A stretch of 30,267 bases of DNA, from the NCBI GenBank assembly GCA_036267755.1, contig DATAVK010000070.1, forward strand, positions 1-30,267, written 5' to 3'. Source of the DNA: DATAVK01 sp036267755. Its GTDB lineage: Bacteria > Actinomycetota > Actinomycetes > JAFAQI01. Below the pieces are notes generated by a model. It ran no database searches, was not told the origin of the DNA, and saw only the letters and a program-made list of their open reading frames with translations. This document shows positions 1 through 8,079 of the stretch, piece by piece. The translations under genes were made by a program, and so were the position numbers. Each line of letters begins with the position of its first letter. The stretch's first letter is position 1.

Positions 1-178
1 CGAGACCGGCATCGCCGGTCACAAGCTGCGCAATGCCAGCGTCACCTCGACTACCCCGCTCGACCTGCTGCACATCGACGCGGACGAGTTCACCGACCTG
101 ATCGAACGCCGACCGGGGCTCAAGTCGGTGTTGCTCGCCCGCACCAAGGACGCCGCTGCGGCCACGGCCGACGCGTGA
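1..178 (+). CDS. Cyclic-nucleotide-binding-domain protein, C-terminal fragment
   Basis: The reading frame is open from base 2 and stops at 176-178, giving 58 residues; the start lies outside the window. The visible part resembles the end of a cNMP-binding (Crp/Fnr-type) beta-roll: a stretch of alternating small and polar residues, then LDLLHIDADEF followed by a helix with ERRPGLKSVLL. This matches the usual pattern at the end of such a domain, where a 'LLVLDRDEF'-like strand is followed by the alpha-C helix. No DNA-binding domain follows, so the protein is either a cNMP-domain-only protein or has its other domains upstream. The stop overlaps the next start (GTGA). The family call is tentative because the fragment is short. 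Confidence 0.5.
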   Translation, partial: ETGIAGHKLRNASVTSTTPLDLLHIDADEFTDLIERRPGLKSVLLARTKDAAAATADA

Positions 179-570
179 TCTCAGCGGACCGCGACGCCGC
201 GTCGTGGGATCTGGCCGTGACCACCGGCCTGATCCGGATTGCGGCTGGGGCCCTGCTGCTGCGCCGGTCCGGCCGGCTGGCGACGCTCGCGGGGGCGCGG
301 GCTGACGACCGGCTGATGCGTGCCGTCGTCGCCGGCTTCGGGGCCCGGGACCTGGCGCTGGGAGTGAGCGCGCTCGCCGCGACACGGCCCGGCCGTGACG
401 TCCGGGGCCAGCTCCGGCTGCAGGCCGCCGCCGACACAGTGGACGCCGTCATCGTGGCCGCCGCTGTGCGCTCCCACCGGCTGCCGCGTGGCCGCGGGAT
501 CGTCGGCGTACTGATCGCCGCGACTAGCGCCGCCGGCCACCTGCGGCTCAGCGGGGCGCTGCGCCGCTGA
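175..570 (+). CDS. Small hypothetical membrane protein
   Basis: This 131-residue protein starts at GTG 175, overlapping the preceding stop by 4 bases, which suggests translational coupling. It is rich in Ala, Leu, Val and Arg, with hydrophobic segments near residues 15-30, 50-68, 86-100 and 108-122, so three to four short membrane helices are plausible. Arg residues cluster between segments. I recognise no catalytic motif. It resembles the many unassigned small actinobacterial membrane proteins of about 130 residues, and I do not assign a function. Confidence 0.6.
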   Translation: MISADRDAASWDLAVTTGLIRIAAGALLLRRSGRLATLAGARADDRLMRAVVAGFGARDLALGVSALAATRPGRDVRGQLRLQAAADTVDAVIVAAAVRSHRLPRGRGIVGVLIAATSAAGHLRLSGALRR

Positions 571-588
571 GCCCGCTGCCGCTAAGCG

Positions 589-2177
<1,589 letters not shown>

Positions 2178-2181
<4 letters not shown>

Positions 2182-2735
2182 GCGACATCGACCAGGCGGC
2201 CGTCGAACGCGCGGCCGCAGGACTGCTGAGCGCGCTCGGCATCGACCAGAGCAACGAACCGCTCGCGTCCACCCCACGGCGGATGGCTCAGGCGTACGGC
2301 GAGCTGCTCACCCCGCGCGAGTTCACGATGACGACGTTTCCCAATGACGAGGGGTACGACGAGCTGGTGTTGGTCCGCGACATCCCGTTCACGTCGCTGT
2401 GCGAGCACCACCTGCTCCCGTTCATCGGGACTGCCGTCGTCGCCTACCTGCCGAAGGACCGGATCATCGGCCTGTCGAAGCTGGCCCGGATCGTGGAGCA
2501 GTTCGCCCGCCGCCCGCAGGTGCAGGAACGGATGACGAAGCAGATCGCCCACTTCCTCGACGACCAGCTGGCCCCTAACGGGGTCGGCATCGTGCTCCGG
2601 GCGCAGCACACCTGCATGACCGAGCGTGGTGTCACAGCCCGCGGCGCGGTCACGGTCACGTCGACGTTGCTGGGCACCCTGCGCTCCGACGCGCGCAGCC
2701 GGGCGGAGTTCCTCGCCCTCGCCGAACCCCGCTGA
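2178..2735 (+). CDS. folE: GTP cyclohydrolase I
   Basis: Converts GTP to 7,8-dihydroneopterin triphosphate, the first step of folate (and pterin) synthesis, in the cytosol. The 185-residue product starts at GTG 2178, inside the mutase stop (GTGA overlap); the same frame is open far upstream, but that part is only a shadow of the mutase gene. The zinc site is visible: SLCEHHLLPF gives Cys75 and His78, and HTCMTERG gives Cys146. Other family blocks are STPRRMAQAY near the N-terminus, GLSKLARIVEQFARRPQVQE in the middle and a C-terminal TSTLLGTLRSD segment followed by a Phe-Leu pair. Its length is normal for bacterial FolE. Coupling to an acyl-CoA mutase is unusual; folE more often sits with other folate genes. 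Confidence 0.95.
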
Positions 2736-2760
2736 CTCACGGCCGGCGTACCGCTCGCTT

Positions 2761-2776
2761 TCAGGGAACGCTCAGG
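2761..2776 (+). promoter_or_regulatory. Direct repeat TCAGG-N6-TCAGG, candidate response-regulator site
   Basis: Two TCAGG half-sites begin at 2761 and 2772, 11 bp apart (one helical turn), 45 bp upstream of the first gene of the envelope locus. OmpR-family regulators commonly bind direct repeats at this spacing. A matching element lies upstream of the response regulator gene at 13146-13161; over 18 bases the two share 13. Confidence 0.45.
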
Positions 2777-2808
2777 CTCGGCCGACAGGCTCCGATGCAT
2801 CCCACGGC

Positions 2809-2813
2809 GGAGG
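2809..2813 (+). promoter_or_regulatory. Ribosome binding site GGAGG
   Basis: GGAGG at 2809-2813 lies 8 bases before ATG 2822. It favours this start over the in-frame ATG at 2795, which has no such site. Confidence 0.6.
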
Positions 2814-2821
2814 TGCAGCGG

Positions 2822-3055
2822 ATGGCAACGGACGCGAACTCCTCACCGACGGCGATGGACGCCCGGGCCCGGCAGCGGGCGCGGCGACGCGAGCAGGCGG
2901 CCACCGCTGCGGCACGTGCCGGCGGCATGCTCTCTCTCGCGGTGGTGTTGCTCGGCGCGCCCACCGTCGTGCAGCACCACAACGGCACCAACGGGGCTGC
3001 GACGACTCGCGCCTCGCACACGGTGTCACGGAGCGCCGATGACAGCACCAGCTGA
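2822..3055 (+). CDS. Small hypothetical protein with one membrane segment
   Basis: This 77-residue product starts at ATG 2822, chosen because of the GGAGG 8 bases upstream; ATG 2795 would add nine residues. The N-terminal third is highly basic (an Arg-Ala-rich run around residues 16-24). A hydrophobic stretch MLSLAVVLLGAPTVV follows around residues 36-50, then a Ser/Thr/His-rich tail. This looks like a small protein with a single N-in membrane anchor. It ends 3 bases before the ApbE-like gene, so the two are probably co-translated. In other actinobacteria ApbE genes often sit with an FMN-binding-domain membrane protein; this one has no recognisable FMN-binding motif, so I do not assign that role. 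Confidence 0.6.
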   Translation: MATDANSSPTAMDARARQRARRREQAATAAARAGGMLSLAVVLLGAPTVVQHHNGTNGAATTRASHTVSRSADDSTS

Positions 3056-3058
3056 TCG

Positions 3059-3799
3059 GTGACCGCCCTCCGCTCGGTCCCCGCCTCGCAGCTGGTCGCC
3101 GCACCCGTCTTCGCCGCCGGCGCGGAGGTGTGCGGCGAGTGGCTCGAGGTGACTGTGGTCGGTGGCGACGCCGGCGTCGTCGAGGATGCCCGCGACCGGC
3201 TGATCGAGCTGCTGTCGCGCTTCGACCCGAGTGACCCGGCCAGCGAGCTGTCCCGGCTGAACGCCGGGTCCGGGAGTCCGGTCAGCTGCTCATGGGAGAC
3301 GCTGCTGCTCGCGTCCCTGCTCGACGACGCGAGCGCCGGTCACGTGGTCATCGACACCGCACAGTCGACCGCGACGGTGGCCCAGGGTCGGCAGCTGGAA
3401 CCCGGCCGGGTTGCAGCAGGGGTGGCGCTCGACATGGTGGTGCAGGACCTCGAGGCCGACGGCGTGACCGGTGCCGGAGTGCAGCTGGGTCGCGACCTGC
3501 GGGTCGTCGGAACCTCGCCGTACGCCGGAGGGTGGACCGTCGACGTCGCCGGGAAGCAGTGGCGGGTGCCTGCCGGTGCCGCGATCACCGTTGACGGCGG
3601 ACCGGGCGGCGTCGATTCCGTGACCGTACTGGCTGAGACGGGGTGGCAGGCAGCGACGCTCGCGCACCGCGTCGCCGCCGGCACCGTGGAGGCGGCGCAA
3701 CGCGAGCTCGAGGATGCGGCGACCCCTGGGGTGCTGGTCGTCGCCGGCGAGGTCATCGAGGTCGGCCTCCCAGCGACCTCCCAGGTTGACGTCACCTAG
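3059..3799 (+). CDS. ApbE-like protein (FAD:protein FMN transferase fold), probably catalytically degenerate
   Basis: This 246-residue protein starts at GTG 3059. The fold resembles ApbE: a central 'ARDRLIELLSRFDPSDPAS' helix leading to a Ser-Arg-Leu-Asn turn, then LEPGRVAAGVALDMVV (family: LDLGGIAKGYAVD), then LGRDLRVVG (family: NLGGDLRVxG), and VTVLAETGWQAATLAHRV near the end (family: VTVvAptaxxADaLAT). Key features are missing. The usual Lys of GxxKG is Ala, the metal-binding Ala-Asp of the last block is replaced by Leu-Ala-His, and the HHLIDPxTG segment is absent, which shortens the protein from about 300 residues. ApbE normally attaches FMN to Thr/Ser of exported flavoproteins; this copy probably cannot. 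It lies 3 bases after a small membrane protein and before the efflux genes. Confidence 0.65.
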   Translation: MTALRSVPASQLVAAPVFAAGAEVCGEWLEVTVVGGDAGVVEDARDRLIELLSRFDPSDPASELSRLNAGSGSPVSCSWETLLLASLLDDASAGHVVIDTAQSTATVAQGRQLEPGRVAAGVALDMVVQDLEADGVTGAGVQLGRDLRVVGTSPYAGGWTVDVAGKQWRVPAGAAITVDGGPGGVDSVTVLAETGWQAATLAHRVAAGTVEAAQRELEDAATPGVLVVAGEVIEVGLPATSQVDVT

Positions 3800-3844
3800 G
3801 CCTCATCACGGCCACCGAGCCTGATGCCGTCCCACCCGATCGGC

Positions 3845-3850
3845 GAGAGG
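3845..3850 (+). promoter_or_regulatory. Ribosome binding site GAGAGG
   Basis: GAGAGG ends 6 bases before GTG 3857 and supports that start for the first adaptor over ATG 3824. Confidence 0.5.
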
Positions 3851-3856
3851 CACTTC

Positions 3857-5143
3857 GTGTTGCGCATCCGGCGTCCGCATGGCCGATGGCCGGTCCTGGT
3901 GGCAGCGATCGTCATCGTCCTAGCCGGTGGCGGCACGGCGTGGGCAATGACCCGCGGGTCATCCGCCTCGGCGTCGACCAGCTCGCTGGTGGCCGCGAAG
4001 GTGGCCAACGTCACCGAGACGGTGTCCGCGTCCGGCACCATCGCCGCAGCCTCGGAGGCGGACCTCGGTTTCGCGGTGTCCAGCCGGGTCACCAAGGTTC
4101 TCGTCAAGACCGGCGACACGGTCACGAAGGGCCAGGCGCTGGCCCGGGTCGGGAAGGCCTCGCTCACCGCGTCCTACGACGCCGCTAAGGCGAACCTCGA
4201 AGCGGCGGAGGACACCGCCGACTCCGACAGTGGCGACAGCAGCGCGCAGCAGGCCTCTGACGCCGCACAGGTCACGGCCGCCAAATCGTCGTACACGGCA
4301 GCGAAGGAATCGGTGGACGACGCCACCTTGCGTTCGACCATCGCAGGAACTGTCACCTCAGTCGGTCTGACCAAGGGCGAGTCCGTCTCCGGAAGCAACG
4401 GGTCGTCGTCCGCCACGTCGACGTCGACCACGGGCACCGGGACCACCACCAGCCGAGGCGGGTCAGCCACGACGCCCACCACATCGACCTCGTCGTCCAG
4501 CACGTCGTCGAGCTCCACGACCAGCGACATCGTCGTGCAATCCAAGGGCACGATCGTCAATGCATCCGTCGACGACACCGAGGTCAGCCAGGTCAAGAAG
4601 GGCCAGTCGGTCGCGATCACCCCGGAAGGCGCCACCACCCCGGTGACCGGGATCGTCAAGTCGGTGAGCTCGGTGGCCTCGAGCTCCTCGGGCGTCGTGA
4701 GCTTCCCCGTCGTCGTCACCGTGAGCGGTCAGCCCAGCGGGGTGTACGCCGGTGCGAGCGCCACGCACGTGATCACCACGAAGAAGGTTTCCAACGTCCT
4801 GGAGATCCCGACCCTGGCCATCACCTACTCGGGGTCGACGGCCACGGTGAAGGTGCAGCAGGGCGGCTCCACCGTCACCCGCACCGTGACGATCGGTGCG
4901 AACTATGGGCTGGAGAGCCAGGTGCTCTCGGGAGTGAAGGCCGGCGACAAGGTCCTCGTCACGATCCCGACGTTCGGCGGCAGGACCGGCGGGCGTACCG
5001 GCGGCGAGGGATTTGGTGGTGGCGGCGGCTTCGGCGGCGGGACCGGCGAGACCGGCCGCGGCGGCACCGGCGGGACCGGTGGCACGGGCGGCTTCGGCGG
5101 CGGCGGCTTCGGTAGCGGCGGCTTCGGCGGCGGTGGCGGGTGA
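3857..5143 (+). CDS. HlyD/MacA-type membrane-fusion adaptor with Gly-Phe-rich tail
   Basis: The adaptor subunit of a MacAB-like ABC export system, 428 residues from GTG 3857; ATG 3824 is an in-frame alternative adding 11 residues. An N-terminal signal anchor (about residues 12-31) is followed by a barrel-sandwich/lipoyl-like half (VSASGTIAAASEADLGF, then VKTGDTVTKGQALARV) and only a short helical segment. A long Ser/Thr-rich low-complexity insert lies about residues 175-222 and precedes the beta-barrel and membrane-proximal domains. The last 55 or so residues (from about 4976) are almost only Gly with Phe, Thr and Arg, in GGFGG-like units. The short hairpin fits a Gram-positive adaptor that has no TolC partner. 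The stop overlaps the ATPase start (TGATG). The exported substrate is unknown. Confidence 0.85.
   Translation: MLRIRRPHGRWPVLVAAIVIVLAGGGTAWAMTRGSSASASTSSLVAAKVANVTETVSASGTIAAASEADLGFAVSSRVTKVLVKTGDTVTKGQALARVGKASLTASYDAAKANLEAAEDTADSDSGDSSAQQASDAAQVTAAKSSYTAAKESVDDATLRSTIAGTVTSVGLTKGESVSGSNGSSSATSTSTTGTGTTTSRGGSATTPTTSTSSSSTSSSSTTSDIVVQSKGTIVNASVDDTEVSQVKKGQSVAITPEGATTPVTGIVKSVSSVASSSSGVVSFPVVVTVSGQPSGVYAGASATHVITTKKVSNVLEIPTLAITYSGSTATVKVQQGGSTVTRTVTIGANYGLESQVLSGVKAGDKVLVTIPTFGGRTGGRTGGEGFGGGGGFGGGTGETGRGGTGGTGGTGGFGGGGFGSGGFGGGGG
4976..5140 (+). repeat. Gly-Phe-rich coding repeat (adaptor 1 tail)
   Basis: Imperfect GGC/GGT-rich units encoding GGFGG, GGTGG and similar motifs form the C-terminus of the first adaptor. 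The same amino-acid pattern recurs in the neighbouring lipoprotein and the second adaptor, and in a Gln-rich form in the GT39 protein. Confidence 0.8.
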
Positions 5144-5841
5144 TGGCGGCCACTGCTGTCCTCGAGCTCGACGACGTTCGCAAGACCTACCGCAACGGCA
5201 CGATCGAGGTCGAGGCGCTGCGCGGGATCTCGATGGTCATCAACGAAGGTGAGTACGTCGCGGTGATGGGCCCGTCCGGCTCCGGCAAGTCGACGCTGAT
5301 GCACATCCTCGGCTGCCTCGACGTCCCGAGCTCAGGCCGGTACTGGCTGGCCGGCGAAGACGTCGCCGACCTCGACGAGGTGGAGCTCGCCGAGATCCGC
5401 AACGCCCGGATCGGCTTCGTGTTCCAGCAGTTCAACCTGCTGCCGTCACTCTCCGCCTGGCGCAACGTGGAGCTGCCGCTCACCTACGCCGGCGTGCCCC
5501 CCGCCGAGCGCAAGCGTCGCGCGCTGGAAGCGCTCGCAAGAGTCGGCCTGGCCGACCGGGTCGACCATCGGCCCGGCGAGCTCTCCGGCGGCCAGCAGCA
5601 ACGTGTCGCCGTCGCTCGCGCGCTCGTCACGGACCCGGCGCTGATCCTGGCCGACGAGCCCACGGGCAACCTCGACTCCACGTCGAGTGCCGACGTGCTC
5701 GCACTGTTCGATGAGCTGCACACCGGTGGCCGGACCATTGTGCTCATCACCCACGAGCCCGACGTGGCCGCCGCTGCCCAGCGCACGGTAATGATCCGCG
5801 ACGGCCTGGTCTCTCCTGTCGAGCCGGTGGTAGCGCGATGA
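5143..5841 (+). CDS. MacB/LolD-type ABC transporter ATP-binding protein
   Basis: Cytoplasmic ATPase of the exporter, 232 residues from ATG 5143; GTG 5140 would add one residue. Motifs in order: Walker A GPSGSGKST at about residues 41-49, the Q-loop in FVFQQFNLLPSLSAW, the signature ELSGGQQQRVAVARAL, Walker B LILADEPTGNLDS, and the H-loop in VLITHEP. These are typical of the MacB/LolD/FtsE group that powers FtsX-fold permeases working by mechanotransmission rather than by a transmembrane channel. It overlaps the adaptor upstream by 1 base and the permease downstream by 4 bases, so the three subunits are produced together. Confidence 0.95.
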   Translation: MAATAVLELDDVRKTYRNGTIEVEALRGISMVINEGEYVAVMGPSGSGKSTLMHILGCLDVPSSGRYWLAGEDVADLDEVELAEIRNARIGFVFQQFNLLPSLSAWRNVELPLTYAGVPPAERKRRALEALARVGLADRVDHRPGELSGGQQQRVAVARALVTDPALILADEPTGNLDSTSSADVLALFDELHTGGRTIVLITHEPDVAAAAQRTVMIRDGLVSPVEPVVAR

Positions 5842-7076
5842 GCTGGGCCGAGACCCTACGCACCGGCCTGATGGGGGTGCGGGCGCATCGGATGCGCTCG
5901 ATCCTCACCATGCTCGGCATCCTCATCGGCATCGCCGCGGTCATCCTCACCGTCGGCTTTGGCGAGGGCGCGCAGCAGCAGGTCGGCAGCGAGATCAGCG
6001 CGCTCGGCAGCAACCTGCTGATCGTCTCCCCCGGCAGTACGACGAGCACCGCCGGTGTCCGCGGTGGCTTCGGCTCGGCGTCCACGCTGACGACGAGTGA
6101 CGCCGGCGCCCTCGACGACAAGACGACCGCCCCTGACATCAAGGCCGTCGCCGCTACGACATCGACCAACAGCGAGCTCACCGCGTCGACCACGAACTGG
6201 ACGACCAGCGTGATCGGGACGACGCCGTCGTACCTCGGAGTCCGGGACCGGTCGGTCAGCGAGGGAAGGTTCATCACCGCGCAGGACGTGAAGAGCAACG
6301 CCGCCGTCGTGGTTCTCGGCTCTGACACCTCATCCGAGTTGTTCAGTGGGCGTGACCCGGTCGGGCAGTCGGTGACGATCGCCAACATCCCCTTCCAGGT
6401 AGTTGGTGTCCTCACCTCGGTCGGCTCCGGCTCGTCCTCGACGACCGACCAGGACGACGAGGCCATCATCCCGATCACCACCGCGGCGACCCGAGTGGTC
6501 GGCGGCACGTCGCGGACGTCGGTGAGCGACATCTACCTCGAAGCCACCAACAAGAGCACGATCTCCGCGGCGTACCAAGAAGCGGACAACACCCTGTTGA
6601 ATCTGCACGGCATCACGACCGCCACCAACGCCGACTTCACCTTGCAGTCGCAGGCATCGATCCTTTCGACGGCCACCAGCGTCGACTCCACACTGACCGT
6701 GCTGCTGGCCGGTATCGCCGGGATCTCGCTGCTCGTCGGCGGCATCGGCGTGATGAACATCATGCTGGTGTCGGTCACCGAACGGGTCCGCGAGATCGGC
6801 CTGCGCAAGGCGCTCGGCGCCACCCCCCAGGCGATCCGCCGCCAGTTCCTGGTGGAGGCGTCGACCTTGGGCCTGATCGGCGGCGTGCTCGGCGTCGGCG
6901 TGGGGCTGATCGGTGCCGTCGTCCTGCCCCACCTGATCTCCGACCCGGTCGCCATCTCACCCACCGCAGCGGTCGGCGCCATCGTCGTCGCGGTGGCCAT
7001 CGGCGTCGGCTTCGGCGTCTACCCCGCAACTCGAGCCGCTCGGCTCGCCCCCATCGACGCGCTGCGCAGCGAATGA
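5838..7076 (+). CDS. MacB/FtsX-family ABC permease
   Basis: Membrane subunit of the exporter, 412 residues. The architecture is that of a MacB permease: an N-terminal cytoplasmic helix (ETLRTGLMGVRAHRMRS), TM1 at about residues 22-42, a large extracytoplasmic MacB_PCD domain at about 45-280, and three C-terminal helices at about 285-310, 340-365 and 372-395. The block SLLVGGIGVMNIMLVSVTER, followed by VREIGLRKALGAT, is highly characteristic. The extracytoplasmic domain is unusually rich in Ser and Thr. ATG 5838 overlaps the ATPase stop. Together with the adaptor this forms a complete MacAB-like set; in Gram-positive bacteria such systems typically handle antimicrobial peptides, lipoproteins or envelope stress. 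Confidence 0.93.
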   Translation: MSWAETLRTGLMGVRAHRMRSILTMLGILIGIAAVILTVGFGEGAQQQVGSEISALGSNLLIVSPGSTTSTAGVRGGFGSASTLTTSDAGALDDKTTAPDIKAVAATTSTNSELTASTTNWTTSVIGTTPSYLGVRDRSVSEGRFITAQDVKSNAAVVVLGSDTSSELFSGRDPVGQSVTIANIPFQVVGVLTSVGSGSSSTTDQDDEAIIPITTAATRVVGGTSRTSVSDIYLEATNKSTISAAYQEADNTLLNLHGITTATNADFTLQSQASILSTATSVDSTLTVLLAGIAGISLLVGGIGVMNIMLVSVTERVREIGLRKALGATPQAIRRQFLVEASTLGLIGGVLGVGVGLIGAVVLPHLISDPVAISPTAAVGAIVVAVAIGVGFGVYPATRAARLAPIDALRSE

Positions 7077-7111
7077 GCTGCACAACGATGACCAGCGCCC
7101 GTCCAACCCCC

Positions 7112-7117
7112 AGGAGA
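7112..7117 (+). promoter_or_regulatory. Ribosome binding site AGGAGA
   Basis: AGGAGA lies 5 bases before GTG 7123 and supports that start for the lipoprotein. Confidence 0.55.
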
Positions 7118-7122
7118 ACCCC

Positions 7123-8079
7123 GTGTCCAGCATCAACCGCCTGATCCGTCCCCGGCTGATCCCCGCCGCCGGGCTCGCCGTGACGGCCTTGCTCCTCGCG
7201 GCGTGCGGCTCCGGCGGCGGATCGACACCTTCCTCGGCCAGCTCCCCCAGCCCGAACCCCACGTCGTCGGCGGGGGCGGGCGCCGGACGAGCCGGTGGCT
7301 TCGGCGGCAACTTCGCCAGCGCGTCCGGTAAGGCCACCGTGCTGGGCAGCTCCGGGGTCAAGGTCGCGACCAGCTCGGGCACTGCGACCGTGGTGTGGGC
7401 GAGCTCGACCCGATTCACCAAGGTCGCCTCAGCCGGCAAGTCGGCAGTTGCCGTCGGCGACTGCGTGAGTGTCACCTCGGCTGCTAACAGCGGCGGCTCA
7501 GCGTCCGCGTCGACGCCGATCAAGGCGACGACCGTCACGATCACCAGTACGTCGGCCTGCGACGCGCGCACCGGCTCGGGCGGCTTCGGCGGCCAGGGTG
7601 GCGGGACACCAGGCACCCGACCGTCCGGTGCTCCGACCCGCAGCCCGGGCGGTGGATTCGGTGGGACACCGCCGTCCGGCGGGACGGGTGGTCGCGGTGG
7701 CTTCGGCGGCCGGGGCGGCTTCGGCGGAGCCACCGGGACGGTCACCGCCATCTCCGGTTCCGGCATCACGCTCAAGACGGTCGGCTTCGGGTCGAGCTCC
7801 ACGACGACGGCCCGATCCGTCACGACATCATCGGCCACGACCTACCTGACCAGCGCGACATCGACCTCCTCGGCCGTGGCGAAGGGCATGTGCGTCACCG
7901 CGATCGGGAGCAAGGCCTCGACCGGGACCATCGACGCGTTGAGCATCACCGTGTCGTCGCCGACCTCCGGTAAGTGCCCGGCGATCGCTGCGGGCGGGTT
8001 CGGTGGCGGCGGCTTCGGTGGCCGTGGCTTCGGTGGCGGCTCCGGCGGGTCGTCACAAGGTGGGGCGACGAATGCCTGA
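7123..8079 (+). CDS. DUF5666-like lipoprotein with two repeats and Gly-Phe-rich linkers
   Basis: A secreted lipoprotein of 318 residues. The signal peptide ends in a lipobox (LLLAAC) with Cys28 as the predicted lipid-modified residue. Two copies of a small beta-rich domain follow, at about residues 66-147 and 205-286, each with the pattern of a 'G-x-V, strand, T-x-F/Y, V-x-x-G-x-C-V' unit typical of DUF5666. Each copy has two cysteines: Cys114 and Cys146 in the first, Cys257 and Cys285 in the second. Gly-rich segments with GGFGG units lie before, between and after the domains. It sits between the permease gene and the second adaptor, which it overlaps by 8 bases. It could be a substrate, an accessory binding protein or an outer-face partner of the exporter; the sequence does not decide. 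Confidence 0.75.
   Translation: MSSINRLIRPRLIPAAGLAVTALLLAACGSGGGSTPSSASSPSPNPTSSAGAGAGRAGGFGGNFASASGKATVLGSSGVKVATSSGTATVVWASSTRFTKVASAGKSAVAVGDCVSVTSAANSGGSASASTPIKATTVTITSTSACDARTGSGGFGGQGGGTPGTRPSGAPTRSPGGGFGGTPPSGGTGGRGGFGGRGGFGGATGTVTAISGSGITLKTVGFGSSSTTTARSVTTSSATTYLTSATSTSSAVAKGMCVTAIGSKASTGTIDALSITVSSPTSGKCPAIAAGGFGGGGFGGRGFGGGSGGSSQGGATNA
7573..7740 (+). repeat. Gly-Phe-rich coding repeat (lipoprotein interdomain)
   Basis: GGFGG/RGGFGG-type units interspersed with Pro, Ser and Arg link the two DUF5666-like domains. A second tract at about 7987-8070 forms the C-terminus. Confidence 0.7.

Noticed and set aside
8003..8071. Longer start for the second adaptor
   Set aside because: The added residues are only the out-of-frame reading of the Gly-rich end of the lipoprotein gene; ATG 8072 begins directly before the signal anchor.
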